From: Flavihumibacter fluminis
GTDB taxonomy: Bacteria > Bacteroidota > Bacteroidia > Chitinophagales > Chitinophagaceae
Direction: 5' to 3'
Assembly (NCBI RefSeq): GCF_021491375.1
Contig: NZ_JAKEVY010000001.1
Span: 1,257,001 to 1,321,000 of the forward strand
Length of the DNA stretch: 64,000 nt
Each line of letters starts with the position of its first letter. Within the stretch, counting starts at the first letter, position 1. The notes below the pieces were generated by a model that did not search any database, was not told the origin of the DNA, and worked only from the letters and a program-made list of their open reading frames with translations. The position numbers and the translations under genes are program-made. Of the stretch, positions 16,859 through 26,332 are shown one piece after another.

Positions 16859-18669
16859 AGAAATTAGTTGCGCTTTTACTAGTGGTATCCGGACTACTAC
16901 CAAACCCGTCAAAAGGCCAGGAAAATCAACCAGCCTATACGATCCATTCTCATAACGATTACGAACAAACGATTCCATTCTGGACCGCTTATTATGCGAA
17001 AGCAGGTTCCATAGAAGTGGATATCTACCTGGAAATGGGTCAGATTCTTGTTGGCCACGACAAAGAAGATCTACGCCCCGAAAGAACCATCCAGGCATTG
17101 TACCTGGATCCTATCCGCCAGCAACTGAAGCAGCACAAAGGGTGGCTGGGAGCCGACAGCAGCTACCGGGTACAGTTACTGGTAGATATCAAATCACCTA
17201 CGAATCCCTGCCTCGATACTTTAATTGCCATTCTGAAAACCTATCCCGAGATCATAGGCAGCAGGCAAATACAAATCGTATTATCTGGAAATAAACCACC
17301 GGTAGCGGATTTTGGCAAGTATCCGGCATTTATTCTGTATGATGGATTGCCCTGGGAAAAATATGATCCTTCTATAACCAACCGTGTACCCTTACTGAGC
17401 GCTAATCTTCGTAAGTATACCAATTGGAACGGGAAGGGAATCATCCCTGCAACTGAGCGGGCAGCATTGGAAAAAGTGATCAGGGAAACCCATCAGCTCG
17501 GAAAAAAAATAAGGTTCTGGAATGCCCCGGATTTTATCAATGCCTGGTATGAGCTTGGTAAACTAGGAGTGGATTATATGAATACGGATCATATTCCGGA
17601 ACTGGCCGGTTTCATGGAAAAATTTAAAAACTCAACTTTCATCAATAACCAACCAGCCAGTTCGGTTTATCAACCCAGCTACCTTTCTGATGGCGCTAAA
17701 AAAGCGCCCAAAAATATTATCCTGCTGATTGGCGATGGAATGGGATTAGCGCATATTCATGCAGGTTATACAGCAAATTTCAACAAGCTGAACCTTTATC
17801 AGTTCAGGGCAACCGGTTTATCACTCACCAGTTCATACGATAGTTATATCACCGACTCTGCACCCGGCAGCACCGCTTTTTCTGCAGGCATCAAAACTAA
17901 TAACAGGGCTGTTGGGGTGGATCATACAGGGGTGGCTGTTCCCCTGCTGCCTGTTTTTATGAAAGCAAAAGGGAAAAAGACTGCCGTTATTACTACCGGC
18001 GACGTATCGGATGCCACTCCTGCTGATTTTTATGCGCACCAGTCGGAACGCAACAGCAGCGAGGCAATATTGAGAGACCTGGCAAAGGAACCGATTGATC
18101 TGCTGATGGGAGCCGGACAAAGTAATTTTCCATCCATTATAAGTTCAGCATTGCCAGCATTTAAACTGTCCGAAACGGTAAGCGCATTATCCCCTACAGC
18201 CAGTGGAAAATGGATCGTGCTGGAAGAACGTGCCGGAAAATCCATGTTAAGAGGAAGAGGGAACTGGGCTGTTGAAGCATTTAATAAAGCGATTCAGTTT
18301 TTATCCGGCAGCCAAAAAGGATTTCTGCTGGTACAGGAAGGCTCCCAGATTGACAATGGTGGACACAACAATCATCTCCCAACCCTGGTAGCAGAACTAC
18401 TGGATTTCGATCAGGTAGTAAAAGCGGCCCTGGAGTTTGCCGATAAAGATGGAGAAACCCTGGTAATTGTAACAGCCGATCATGAAACGGGAGGGCTTAC
18501 ATTGGTAAATGGAGATCCGGCAAAAGGCAGTGTTAGCGGTCATTTCAGCACCAATGATCATACTGCCACACCGGTACCTGTATTTGCTTATGGCCCACGT
18601 TCCTATTTATTTACCGGTATTTATGAGAACACCGCGATTCATCACAAAATCAAGGAAGCGCTCAAATAA
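16855..18669 (+). CDS. bifunctional PLC/GDPD-like phosphodiesterase-alkaline phosphatase fusion
   Basis: A 604-residue secreted protein (signal peptide 1-21). The first ~255 residues are a TIM-barrel of the PI-PLC/GDPD-like type, with HSHNDY (31-36), EVDIYLEMG and VGHD marking the catalytic face. Residues ~285-604 are an alkaline phosphatase: LIGDGMG (291-297), nucleophile Ser335 in TDSAPGSTA, QIDNGGHNN and TADHETGG. The logical partnership is release of a phosphomonoester from a diester followed by its dephosphorylation; the exact substrate is unknown. It overlaps the acid phosphatase gene by 4 nt. Convergent with SusD, 39 nt away. Confidence 0.87.
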   Translation: MKKLVALLLVVSGLLPNPSKGQENQPAYTIHSHNDYEQTIPFWTAYYAKAGSIEVDIYLEMGQILVGHDKEDLRPERTIQALYLDPIRQQLKQHKGWLGADSSYRVQLLVDIKSPTNPCLDTLIAILKTYPEIIGSRQIQIVLSGNKPPVADFGKYPAFILYDGLPWEKYDPSITNRVPLLSANLRKYTNWNGKGIIPATERAALEKVIRETHQLGKKIRFWNAPDFINAWYELGKLGVDYMNTDHIPELAGFMEKFKNSTFINNQPASSVYQPSYLSDGAKKAPKNIILLIGDGMGLAHIHAGYTANFNKLNLYQFRATGLSLTSSYDSYITDSAPGSTAFSAGIKTNNRAVGVDHTGVAVPLLPVFMKAKGKKTAVITTGDVSDATPADFYAHQSERNSSEAILRDLAKEPIDLLMGAGQSNFPSIISSALPAFKLSETVSALSPTASGKWIVLEERAGKSMLRGRGNWAVEAFNKAIQFLSGSQKGFLLVQEGSQIDNGGHNNHLPTLVAELLDFDQVVKAALEFADKDGETLVIVTADHETGGLTLVNGDPAKGSVSGHFSTNDHTATPVPVFAYGPRSYLFTGIYENTAIHHKIKEALK

Positions 18670-18672
18670 AAA

Positions 18673-18697
18673 AATGGCAGGAAGTATTCCTGCCATT
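18673..18697 (-). terminator. intrinsic terminator of the SusCD transcript
   Basis: AATGGCAGGAA (18673-18683) pairs perfectly with TTCCTGCCATT (18687-18697) around a 3-nt loop. On the minus strand the hairpin is followed by a T-rich run (complement of the A tract 18668-18674), just past the SusD stop. On the plus strand there is no T tract. Confidence 0.75.
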
Positions 18698-18708
18698 GCT
18701 AAAGAGAA

Positions 18709-20397
18709 TTAATATCCGGGATTCTGAACCAGGTAATTCGGAATGTTGGAAGCACCGTCGATCGCAGTTTGAGGAATCGGGAAGATTCTTTTCTGCGGAT
18801 TGTTATCGGTTTTCTCCGTCCAGGTTCCTTCATATTTACCAAAGCGGATCATATCGGTACGACGCACCATTTCCCAATACAATTCAAAACCTCTTTCGCG
18901 GTACAGAATATCCAGGTTCATTTCTGTAAGCGCCGGAATGGTACCACGGGCAGTCCTGGCAGCACGAACGATATTTACGTCTGCGAGTGCACCTGCCGCA
19001 TCTCCTTTCCTTAATTTGGCTTCTGCTCGCATTAAGTAAATATCAGCGAGGCGCAGAATAACAATATTCGCTTCACCAAAGTTCCGACCACTAACAGACT
19101 TGCGGCTAAACTCATATTTCTCTACACGATAACCAGTGGGGTAATTGCTGCCTTCTGTACTGAAATCAATTTCCTTGGTAAAGTTTACTGCCAGTGTTGG
19201 GCGATTACGGGTATCGTGAAAAAGAGGCCCCACTTTCATATCACCATTCGGACAACGGAGGAATACCCCATTGCGACGAATGAGTCCGTATTGCTGACCA
19301 CGCAGTATTCCGCGGTTGATATGAAAATTTGCTGCTGGCACACAAGTATCATTTGCATTGGAATAAATCGTGAGATTTTCTTTGTAAAAACGCTGATCTG
19401 CTGCAGCAGGATCAACAGGTCCGTAGGCATTCTCCCAGGTTTCATAAAAATCAGAAGTAATACCAGGGCCATCTGTTCCATTTGCTCCGGGAAACTCCGG
19501 CAAAGGAAACTGATCGCCTGAAAGTGAGAAATAAGCAAGACGGTTGTGACCATTCAATTCTGCCCGCTGATCAACAGCAAAAATGATTTCCTTGTTGGTA
19601 TTATTATCATCATCGAAGATGTCAAAATATTCCGGGGAGAACTGGTATGTTCCACTGCTGATAATCTTATCACAGTATTCGATTACTTTATCCATATCTG
19701 CCGCTCCGAAATTGAATTGATTGGCATAAATGTCAGAATATACAGGAGCGTTCAGATGTAATCTTGCCAACAAGCCCCATACAGCAGCTTTACTAAGTCT
19801 TCCATGGGTAGGCGTATTACCCAGCAATGGCTCAACTGCCAACAACTCAGACTTTATGTATTCTACAGCTTCTGCTCCGCGAAGAATGGTGGAAATATCT
19901 GACGGATTATCCTTCACGAAGATCAACCCATACAGGTCGAGCAACATCCAGGAGTAATAGGCGCGCATGCCACGGGCTTCAGCCAGGTAGGCTGGAGCAG
20001 ATGGATCTGTATTAGCAGGAAGTGCATTAATTGCAGTAATACAACGTGACAGACTCTGCACCAGCTCATTAAACACATTCCGAATATTGGGATCAGTGGT
20101 GGAGAAATTATGGGTGTGCATACCGATATAGATACCATTGTCACCCCAGTCGGTACCTCCCCGGTAAGGAAGGATGGCCTCGTCAGTAGAAATTTCCTGC
20201 AAAGCAAAATAACGGGTATGCTGGAAAAGAGAAGGTAACAGTGCGTAAACAGGAGCAATTGCTCCTTCTGCGGCCTGTTTCGGAGTTAAGCCGGTAGCGG
20301 AAGATTCATCCAGCACCACTTCATTCAGCTTGGTACAACCACTCAACACCGTAGCAGTTGTAACAGCAATCATAAGGATCTTACTATATTTAAACAT
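18709..20397 (-). CDS. SusD/RagB family nutrient-binding outer-membrane lipoprotein
   Basis: A 562-residue lipoprotein with lipobox LSGC about 20 residues in. The N-terminal helical TPR-like half begins after the signal, LAEARGMRAYYSWMLLDLYG sits in the first third, and the C-terminal SusD signature includes RLADIYLMRAEA and ERGFELYWEMVRRTDMIRFGKY. It binds a nutrient at the cell surface for its SusC channel partner. I start at the ATG at 20397, 10 nt after the SusC stop; an upstream ATG would overlap SusC. No glycoside hydrolase, lyase or sulfatase is adjacent, so the ligand is not evident. Confidence 0.93.
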   Translation of the reverse strand: MFKYSKILMIAVTTATVLSGCTKLNEVVLDESSATGLTPKQAAEGAIAPVYALLPSLFQHTRYFALQEISTDEAILPYRGGTDWGDNGIYIGMHTHNFSTTDPNIRNVFNELVQSLSRCITAINALPANTDPSAPAYLAEARGMRAYYSWMLLDLYGLIFVKDNPSDISTILRGAEAVEYIKSELLAVEPLLGNTPTHGRLSKAAVWGLLARLHLNAPVYSDIYANQFNFGAADMDKVIEYCDKIISSGTYQFSPEYFDIFDDDNNTNKEIIFAVDQRAELNGHNRLAYFSLSGDQFPLPEFPGANGTDGPGITSDFYETWENAYGPVDPAAADQRFYKENLTIYSNANDTCVPAANFHINRGILRGQQYGLIRRNGVFLRCPNGDMKVGPLFHDTRNRPTLAVNFTKEIDFSTEGSNYPTGYRVEKYEFSRKSVSGRNFGEANIVILRLADIYLMRAEAKLRKGDAAGALADVNIVRAARTARGTIPALTEMNLDILYRERGFELYWEMVRRTDMIRFGKYEGTWTEKTDNNPQKRIFPIPQTAIDGASNIPNYLVQNPGY

Positions 20398-20407
20398 AAC
20401 CGATTTT

Positions 20408-23400
20408 TTAAAATTGAACATTAATTCCCAGAATGAACGAACGGGCCCTGGGATAACTCAGATAATCAACACCGTAAGAAAGTACGTTATCAATGTTACG
20501 GTCAGCATTCACCTCCGGATCAAATCCGTCATACTTGGTTATTACGAAGAGATTCTGTCCGGTCAGTGAAAAACGAATCTGCTTGATAAACTGTCCGTTT
20601 CCGACTTTAGTCATGGGCAGGGTATATCCAAGTGCCAGGTTGTTCAACCGGAAGAAACTTCCATCTTTCAGGAAACGGGAGGATACCCGGGCATCGTTGG
20701 TTGTGGACTCTTCAGGGTATTTCACTGCAGATGTAAACGTATTCACACCCTTGGCGATGAGTGCCTTGTAAGAGCCGGCATTTTCAGTATTATCATAGAG
20801 TTTATTACCAGACACACCATTGAAGTTGATGGCTAAATCAAACGCTTTATAACCCATTGTTCCATACAAGCTGAAGATTCTTTTTGGAAGTGCTGTTCCT
20901 AAAACCACGCGGTCGCGATCATTTACAAAACCATCCTGGTTCGCATCGCGGTACACACTCAGTCCGTCCCGGTCAAATCCGGTAAAATCCAATAGGTAAA
21001 AAGCACCAATCGGTGAACCGTTGATATAACCATTAATAGTAGCCGAAGTAAGTCCCGAGCCCGAAGCAGAACCGGATGGAATTACGGTATAGGGAGAATT
21101 CTTCACTACGTTGTCAATAAAAGTGATATTACCACCAATGGTGTAATTAACAGGTCCTTTTCTATGCTGATAATTCAGATCTATTTCCACACCCTGGTTG
21201 ACAATATTCATATCCTTGATATTGGACCAGGTAGTAGCGGCTGGCTGAACGGGATCTGCCGGCGGAACCTGCAGCAGGATGTTATTCGTCACTTTGCGGA
21301 AATAATCAACCGTACCATTCAAAGCTCCATTAAACAGACCAAAATCAAATCCGAGATCGATTTGTGTTGAAACCTCCCACTGAATATTAGGGTTAGCCAG
21401 GCGGGTAAAGAATACACCGGCAGGATAAGTAGTACCGGCATCCAGCGGATAACTGGCATTACCGGAAACGGTAGCAGTGAACAGCGGCTGGGTGATTTTT
21501 GCAGGAATTTCCTGGTTACCGGTTTGTCCCCAACCACCTCTCAATTTCAAACTGGAAATCCAGGTGCTATTGAAGAATTTTTCCTGCGCAATGTTCCAGG
21601 CTGCTGAGAAAGATGGGAAAATACCGTACTTGTTGTTTTCACCAAACTTCGAAGAACCATCAGCACGAAGGGTAGCAGTGAACAAATAGCGGTTGTCAAA
21701 ATTGTAATTCAGACGTCCAAAAAAGGACTGCAATTCATTTTGTACTGCATAACCGGAAGGTCGGTTATTCGCCAGCGTTAGTTCCTGTCCGGTACCTGGA
21801 TTATAGATAGGCTCTACACCTCCAATCGGGAAGCGGTTGATACTGCTACCGCGGCCCTGCAGGTAAATATCCTGGAAGGAATAACCGGCAAGCGCGGTAA
21901 ACTTATGCAGGTTATTGATATTGAAATTATAGGTGAAATAATGCTCCATCAATACGTTTTTATTATACGTATTGTAGGTTTCCAGGCGGCCATCGCGCTG
22001 CGGAACTGCATTTGGAAGCGACTGCACATCACGTACACCGGTAGAGTTATCGATACCTATGTTAACTTTATATTCCAGTCCTTTGATAATTTTCAAGGTG
22101 GCTGCAACATTTCCTATCACCCGGTTAATAGTTGACCAGTCTTTTTCCAGTTCCAGTGTTTTGAGCGGATTGATACCGTTTTCAAAAACATAAGGAGTAC
22201 CATCTGCATTACGGGCGGGAATGGTGGGGTTGGTGGAAATGGCACCACCAATCAGACTTCCAATATTTGGACGCCTGTTAACTGTATTATTGGCATTCAG
22301 GTTGATATCCAGTGTTAGCCGATCGTCCCAAAGTTTCTGCGTGATATTGATACGTCCGTTATAACGTTTCAGGTCGTTCCGCTGAATAACACCTTCCTGC
22401 AACTGCATACCAAGGCTTGCATAATAGGTCAGTTTATTCACACCACCGGAAACTGCCAGGTTATGATTCTGAGTGAAGGCCGTTCTGGTGATCTCATCCT
22501 GCCAGTTGGTGCTGCCACCGAAATCTTCCAGTTCTCCACCCAGGGCAACGACCTGTCTTTTATACTCTTCCGTAGAGAACAGCGGCAGCGGATTCGCGAT
22601 TTTACTAACACCGGCAGTAAAATTGTAGTTCACAGATGAAAATCCGGATCTGCCTTTTTTCGTGGTGATCAGCACTACTCCATTGGCACCTCTCGCTCCG
22701 TAAATGGCTGTTGCTGATGCGTCTTTCAACACATCCATAGACTCAATATCCTGTGGGTTCAGGAAAGTAAGTGGGTTGACAGCTCCTCCCGTTGAAGAAT
22801 TATCAAGCGCCATACCATCAATTACAAAAAGCGGAGTACTTCCGGTACGTACACCACCCGGGCCACGAATCGTAATGCTCTGGGGAGCACCTGGCTCACC
22901 GCTGGAGGCTGTTACATTCACACCGGCCACTTTACCCTGGAGCAGTTCCTCGGGTGAGTTGATAATGCCTTTGTTAAACTCTTCGGCTTTGATGGACTTC
23001 ACCGCACCGGTCAGGTCGCGTTTACTGGTTTTACCATAACCCACCACTACCATCTCATCCAGGCTCTTGGCAGACTCTTCGAGCGCCTGCTGAATCCTTA
23101 GAAGATTGGCACTACTGTGGTTCAGGCCGGAAATTACTTTGTCGGTATATCCCACATTACTGATGGTGAGTCGGTAGCCATTAGCAAACGGAACATCCTC
23201 AAACCGGAAATTTCCGTTGGCGTCGGCCTGGGTACTTCTTGAAAAACGATTGGAACTGTTTTCAAGCTTGACAGTAGAGCCGGGCAAAGGTTCCGACTGG
23301 GCATTTCGAACGGTACCGGTTACAGCACCGCCGGGAGACTGGGCCTGAATTTGCGCCAGCGTGCATAGAAGCAACAGGCAACAAAGACTCCAGCTCAGCA

Positions 23401-23419
23401 GTTTTGATTTGGTTGTCAT
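20408..23419 (-). CDS. SusC/RagA family TonB-linked outer-membrane protein
   Basis: A 1003-residue receptor. Signal peptide (LLSWSLCCLLLLCTLAQIQAQ), then a carboxypeptidase-D-regulatory-like domain (GTVRNAQSEPLPGSTV), the SusC plug signature (VVVGYGKTSKRDLTGAV, DVLKDASATAIYGARGANGV) and a large barrel ending in LGINVQF. It forms the gated import channel with the SusD lipoprotein. I start at the ATG at 23419, immediately before the signal peptide. The 170-nt gap to the DUF5009 gene shows no convincing promoter box. No sigma/anti-sigma pair adjoins it. Confidence 0.95.
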   Translation of the reverse strand: MTTKSKLLSWSLCCLLLLCTLAQIQAQSPGGAVTGTVRNAQSEPLPGSTVKLENSSNRFSRSTQADANGNFRFEDVPFANGYRLTISNVGYTDKVISGLNHSSANLLRIQQALEESAKSLDEMVVVGYGKTSKRDLTGAVKSIKAEEFNKGIINSPEELLQGKVAGVNVTASSGEPGAPQSITIRGPGGVRTGSTPLFVIDGMALDNSSTGGAVNPLTFLNPQDIESMDVLKDASATAIYGARGANGVVLITTKKGRSGFSSVNYNFTAGVSKIANPLPLFSTEEYKRQVVALGGELEDFGGSTNWQDEITRTAFTQNHNLAVSGGVNKLTYYASLGMQLQEGVIQRNDLKRYNGRINITQKLWDDRLTLDINLNANNTVNRRPNIGSLIGGAISTNPTIPARNADGTPYVFENGINPLKTLELEKDWSTINRVIGNVAATLKIIKGLEYKVNIGIDNSTGVRDVQSLPNAVPQRDGRLETYNTYNKNVLMEHYFTYNFNINNLHKFTALAGYSFQDIYLQGRGSSINRFPIGGVEPIYNPGTGQELTLANNRPSGYAVQNELQSFFGRLNYNFDNRYLFTATLRADGSSKFGENNKYGIFPSFSAAWNIAQEKFFNSTWISSLKLRGGWGQTGNQEIPAKITQPLFTATVSGNASYPLDAGTTYPAGVFFTRLANPNIQWEVSTQIDLGFDFGLFNGALNGTVDYFRKVTNNILLQVPPADPVQPAATTWSNIKDMNIVNQGVEIDLNYQHRKGPVNYTIGGNITFIDNVVKNSPYTVIPSGSASGSGLTSATINGYINGSPIGAFYLLDFTGFDRDGLSVYRDANQDGFVNDRDRVVLGTALPKRIFSLYGTMGYKAFDLAINFNGVSGNKLYDNTENAGSYKALIAKGVNTFTSAVKYPEESTTNDARVSSRFLKDGSFFRLNNLALGYTLPMTKVGNGQFIKQIRFSLTGQNLFVITKYDGFDPEVNADRNIDNVLSYGVDYLSYPRARSFILGINVQF

Positions 23420-23589
23420 GTTAGAAGAATTAAAAATTGGGTATAAAAGTAGATGGGACGTTTTGGGCAATCGTTACGAACAGGTTATTTAATAGTTAAC
23501 TAAATCGTTAAACTTACCCCACGAATATGTTCCATTTCGGGCAATCTTTTGTATAAAATAGTGCCATAGTACTTATTCAAACAACCCCG

Positions 23590-24648
23590 TTAAAGCTTAA
23601 AGAAGACTTTCTTTTTGTAGAGGAAAAAACAGAGATACCAAAGGATAAAAAGAGTGACCAGCGACGCCAGAACAGGCTGCTGCACGAAGATAGCTACCAC
23701 TCCGTTGAGCCATTGATGGCCGACGGTTTCAAAAAACAGGTAGATAAAAATGGCATTCATACCCACGACGGAAAAAATCCAGGCATATCGGTTCGCCTGC
23801 CGGATATCGGTCAGCCAGTATAAAAAGGCCATGAAAAGCAGAATCCAGCCACCCGATACCAATACAAAGGAGCCGGTGCAGATGCGTTTAATGATGGGTG
23901 ATAGTCCGCCCAGGTCTGCTGCATATCCTACCAATAGCAGCACAGTGCCGCTACCTACGAGGTACCGGAGTTTCTGTCCTGCCTGAAACCGCTGATCCAC
24001 AAACAGTTTCCCGGCCAGTACACCCCAGATCGTATGTGCACTGGTTGGAATAAAATTGACAAATACCCATCCCCCGGAATTGATCTTACCCATCACGAGC
24101 ATATCGGTATAAGATCCGAAGTTCTTTCCCATCACGAATGGCTGATTGAATTCACCCACCAGCACAGTCCGGTAAAGAACCTCCGAAAGCAGGATCAGGC
24201 CGAAGCTCACTATTAACTGAAACAAGTAAGATTTTCGGATAATCAGATACGCGATAAGGGTGGTGAACGCAAGCTGTGTCAATACATTCCAGAGTTCCCA
24301 TACCAGTTTGCCACTATATACACAATGCAGGGCCGTTCCAAAAAGAAAAAGCTTCAGGCACCGGGACAGAATATGAGGAAGATTGTCCTTCCAGGTAATT
24401 CCCTTTTGTTGTTTGAAATAAAATGAAAGAAACATGGCTGAACCGGCCATCGTCATAAAGCCGGGCTGAATCAGATCCCAGAACCGAAGCCCATGCCAGT
24501 CGTGGTGAAAGAACTGCTCTGTCACCCGCTGCAACCAGGTTCCTGCTGCGGCTTTATCCAGCCGGCTGTAAAGTGAAGTACTTTCGGCAGCAAGCAGGAT
24601 CATGATCAATCCGCGCATAACATCCAGGGATAGCAATCGTTTTGGCAT
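23590..24648 (-). CDS. DUF5009/HGSNAT-like multi-pass acyltransferase-type membrane protein
   Basis: A 352-residue membrane protein with about ten hydrophobic helices. It starts with LLSLDVMRGLIMILL, the opening motif of the DUF5009/heparan-alpha-glucosaminide N-acetyltransferase-like family, and contains the conserved PTSAHTIWGVLAGKL segment and a C-terminal GMNAIFIYLF helix. The family may acetylate glycans using cytosolic acetyl-CoA, but this has not been shown for bacterial members generally. I start at 24648; upstream in-frame Met codons add hydrophilic sequence extending over the divergent regulatory region. Same strand as SusCD, 170 nt upstream, so co-transcription is possible. Confidence 0.8.
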   Translation of the reverse strand: MPKRLLSLDVMRGLIMILLAAESTSLYSRLDKAAAGTWLQRVTEQFFHHDWHGLRFWDLIQPGFMTMAGSAMFLSFYFKQQKGITWKDNLPHILSRCLKLFLFGTALHCVYSGKLVWELWNVLTQLAFTTLIAYLIIRKSYLFQLIVSFGLILLSEVLYRTVLVGEFNQPFVMGKNFGSYTDMLVMGKINSGGWVFVNFIPTSAHTIWGVLAGKLFVDQRFQAGQKLRYLVGSGTVLLLVGYAADLGGLSPIIKRICTGSFVLVSGGWILLFMAFLYWLTDIRQANRYAWIFSVVGMNAIFIYLFFETVGHQWLNGVVAIFVQQPVLASLVTLFILWYLCFFLYKKKVFFKL

Positions 24649-24694
24649 ATACTTCAGAAAAGATGGTAAATCTGTATAATTTATGTTTGTTTTA

Positions 24695-24720
24695 GCGAAT
24701 TCGCAACAGGCAAACGTTTG
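24695..24720. promoter_or_regulatory. two adjacent perfect 10-bp palindromes in a divergent promoter region
   Basis: GCGAATTCGC (24695-24704) and CAAACGTTTG (24711-24720) are both perfect palindromes with centres 16 bp apart. The second has the central CpG and AAACGTTT core of LacI/PurR-family operators. TTTG (24717-24720) and TAATTTTC (24739-24746) form a weak promoter pair overlapping it and pointing to the efflux operon. The regulator is not identified. Confidence 0.4.
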
Positions 24721-24755
24721 TGTTGAATTTATTTTGAGTAATTTTCCGGCGCCGA

Positions 24756-25160
24756 ATGAGCTGGTTGAAAAAAATACGGGTTTCCTGCCTGCTGTTAGTA
24801 GTACTGACAGTTCTTGGCTTTCATGCAGAAGCTGAAACACTACATTCTACCCAGGGCAGGTTTCACCAGGAACAAGTTTCTACCCAGGATGCAGCCCTCT
24901 CCCATTCCGATTATCAGTGGATCAATGCACCGCTTCCAGAAAGACCGGAAGAGTTGCTCTTTATTGAAGAATCCGAAGACAAACAGCAGTATTGGATACT
25001 CGAGTTAGGCAACCGGCAGTTATCCATCTGCATCAGCATTTTATTTGGACAGCCCGATCCCGGATTTGAACTGGAAGCTGTACCATTTACCGGCAGTCTG
25101 CCAATTGCCCAGCTTTCCACCAGTGAACGATTGAGTTCCCTGCAAATCTTCCGCATTTAA
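24756..25160 (+). CDS. small exported protein, function unknown
   Basis: A 134-residue protein with a clear signal peptide (VSCLLLVVLTVLGFHAEA). The mature part is acidic and predicted mixed alpha/beta. I recognise no domain. It stands 68 nt upstream of the RND adaptor gene on the same strand and may be the first gene of that operon. It starts 107 nt from the divergent DUF5009 gene. An ORF of this length with a good signal peptide is likely real. Confidence 0.6.
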   Translation: MSWLKKIRVSCLLLVVLTVLGFHAEAETLHSTQGRFHQEQVSTQDAALSHSDYQWINAPLPERPEELLFIEESEDKQQYWILELGNRQLSICISILFGQPDPGFELEAVPFTGSLPIAQLSTSERLSSLQIFRI

Positions 25161-25228
25161 TACAGCGCTCCTCCAAGCTTTCTCATTTATTACTGCCTTT
25201 TATTTTATTGATTAAATCTCCTATTTAC

Positions 25229-26308
25229 ATGAAGCAAATTTTCGTGCTTGCTGGTCTGTATGCAATACTGGCCAGTACAGGATGTGGCCATAAAGCGGAA
25301 GAAAAAGAAACCACTACCCATTTTATCGTTACCCAACCACTTATTATAGATACCGTACTGGAAAGAGAATATGTAGCCCAGATCCGTTCGATTCAACATA
25401 TTGAAGTTCGTGCCCAGGAAAGAGGTTATCTGCAGGATATATATATCGACGAAGGGCAATCTGTAAAAAAAGGACAGTTGCTCTTCAAAATCATGCCTCA
25501 GTTATATGATGCAGAGGCGCAGAAAGCCAAAGCAGAAGTTGAATTTGCTGAGATCGAATACCAGAACACTCAAAAACTGGCCGAATCGAATATCGTTTCT
25601 CCCAATGAGCTGGCAATGGCTAAAGCAAGACTGAACAAAGCAAAGGCAGAACTCAATATTAAAAATGTTCACCTGCAGTTTACCAGTATTTATGCCCCCT
25701 TCAATGGCATGATCGATCGCTTTCTTGTCAGGAAAGGCAGTCTGCTGGATGAAGGAGATCTGCTCACGCATCTTTCTGATAATAGTCACATGTGGGTGTA
25801 TTTTAATGTGCCGGAAGCAGAATACCTGAATCTCTTTAACAACAGTGATATCAAAAATCAACCTGTTGAATTACGCATGGCCAACCAGCAAATTTTTCCG
25901 CAAAAAGGAAAGGTAGAAACCATTGAGGCGGATTTTGATAATGAAACCGGGAACATTTCTTTCAGAGCCACTTTCCCTAACCCAAAAGGACTTTTAAGAA
26001 ATGGAGAAACAGGAAATATACTGGTGAAAGAAGCATTAAAGCAGGCCATCCTGGTACCACAAAAAGCAAGTTTTGAAGTGATGGATAAAATCTTTGTTTA
26101 CATAGTAGATAAAGACAATACCGTTCATACGCGAGAAATCAAAGTAGGTGCGGAACTGGAAGATTTATTTGTCGTAAACGGCGGCTTGAAACCAGGAGAA
26201 AACATCCTGCTGGAGGGTATCCGAAAAGTGCAGGACGGCGATAAAATTCAATTCCAGACAGAAGATCCGAAAGCCGTACTGAATTCCCTCAAACTGCCCG
26301 TGCAATAA
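25229..26308 (+). CDS. RND efflux periplasmic adaptor (membrane fusion protein), lipoprotein
   Basis: A 359-residue membrane fusion protein. The signal ends in lipobox LASTGC, so it is probably inner-membrane anchored. It has a barrel-sandwich/lipoyl half (VRAQERGYLQDIYIDEGQSVKKGQLLF), a helical hairpin (~95-145), the second lipoyl half (LQFTSIYAPFNGMIDR, VRKGSLLDEGDLL), and beta-barrel and membrane-proximal domains ending GLKPGENILLEGIRKVQDGDKI. This is the MexE/AcrA layout. I start at 25229, adjacent to the hydrophobic signal. The permease follows after 24 nt. Confidence 0.93.
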   Translation: MKQIFVLAGLYAILASTGCGHKAEEKETTTHFIVTQPLIIDTVLEREYVAQIRSIQHIEVRAQERGYLQDIYIDEGQSVKKGQLLFKIMPQLYDAEAQKAKAEVEFAEIEYQNTQKLAESNIVSPNELAMAKARLNKAKAELNIKNVHLQFTSIYAPFNGMIDRFLVRKGSLLDEGDLLTHLSDNSHMWVYFNVPEAEYLNLFNNSDIKNQPVELRMANQQIFPQKGKVETIEADFDNETGNISFRATFPNPKGLLRNGETGNILVKEALKQAILVPQKASFEVMDKIFVYIVDKDNTVHTREIKVGAELEDLFVVNGGLKPGENILLEGIRKVQDGDKIQFQTEDPKAVLNSLKLPVQ

Positions 26309-26332
26309 TCCCGAACCTCAAAACTGAAGAAC

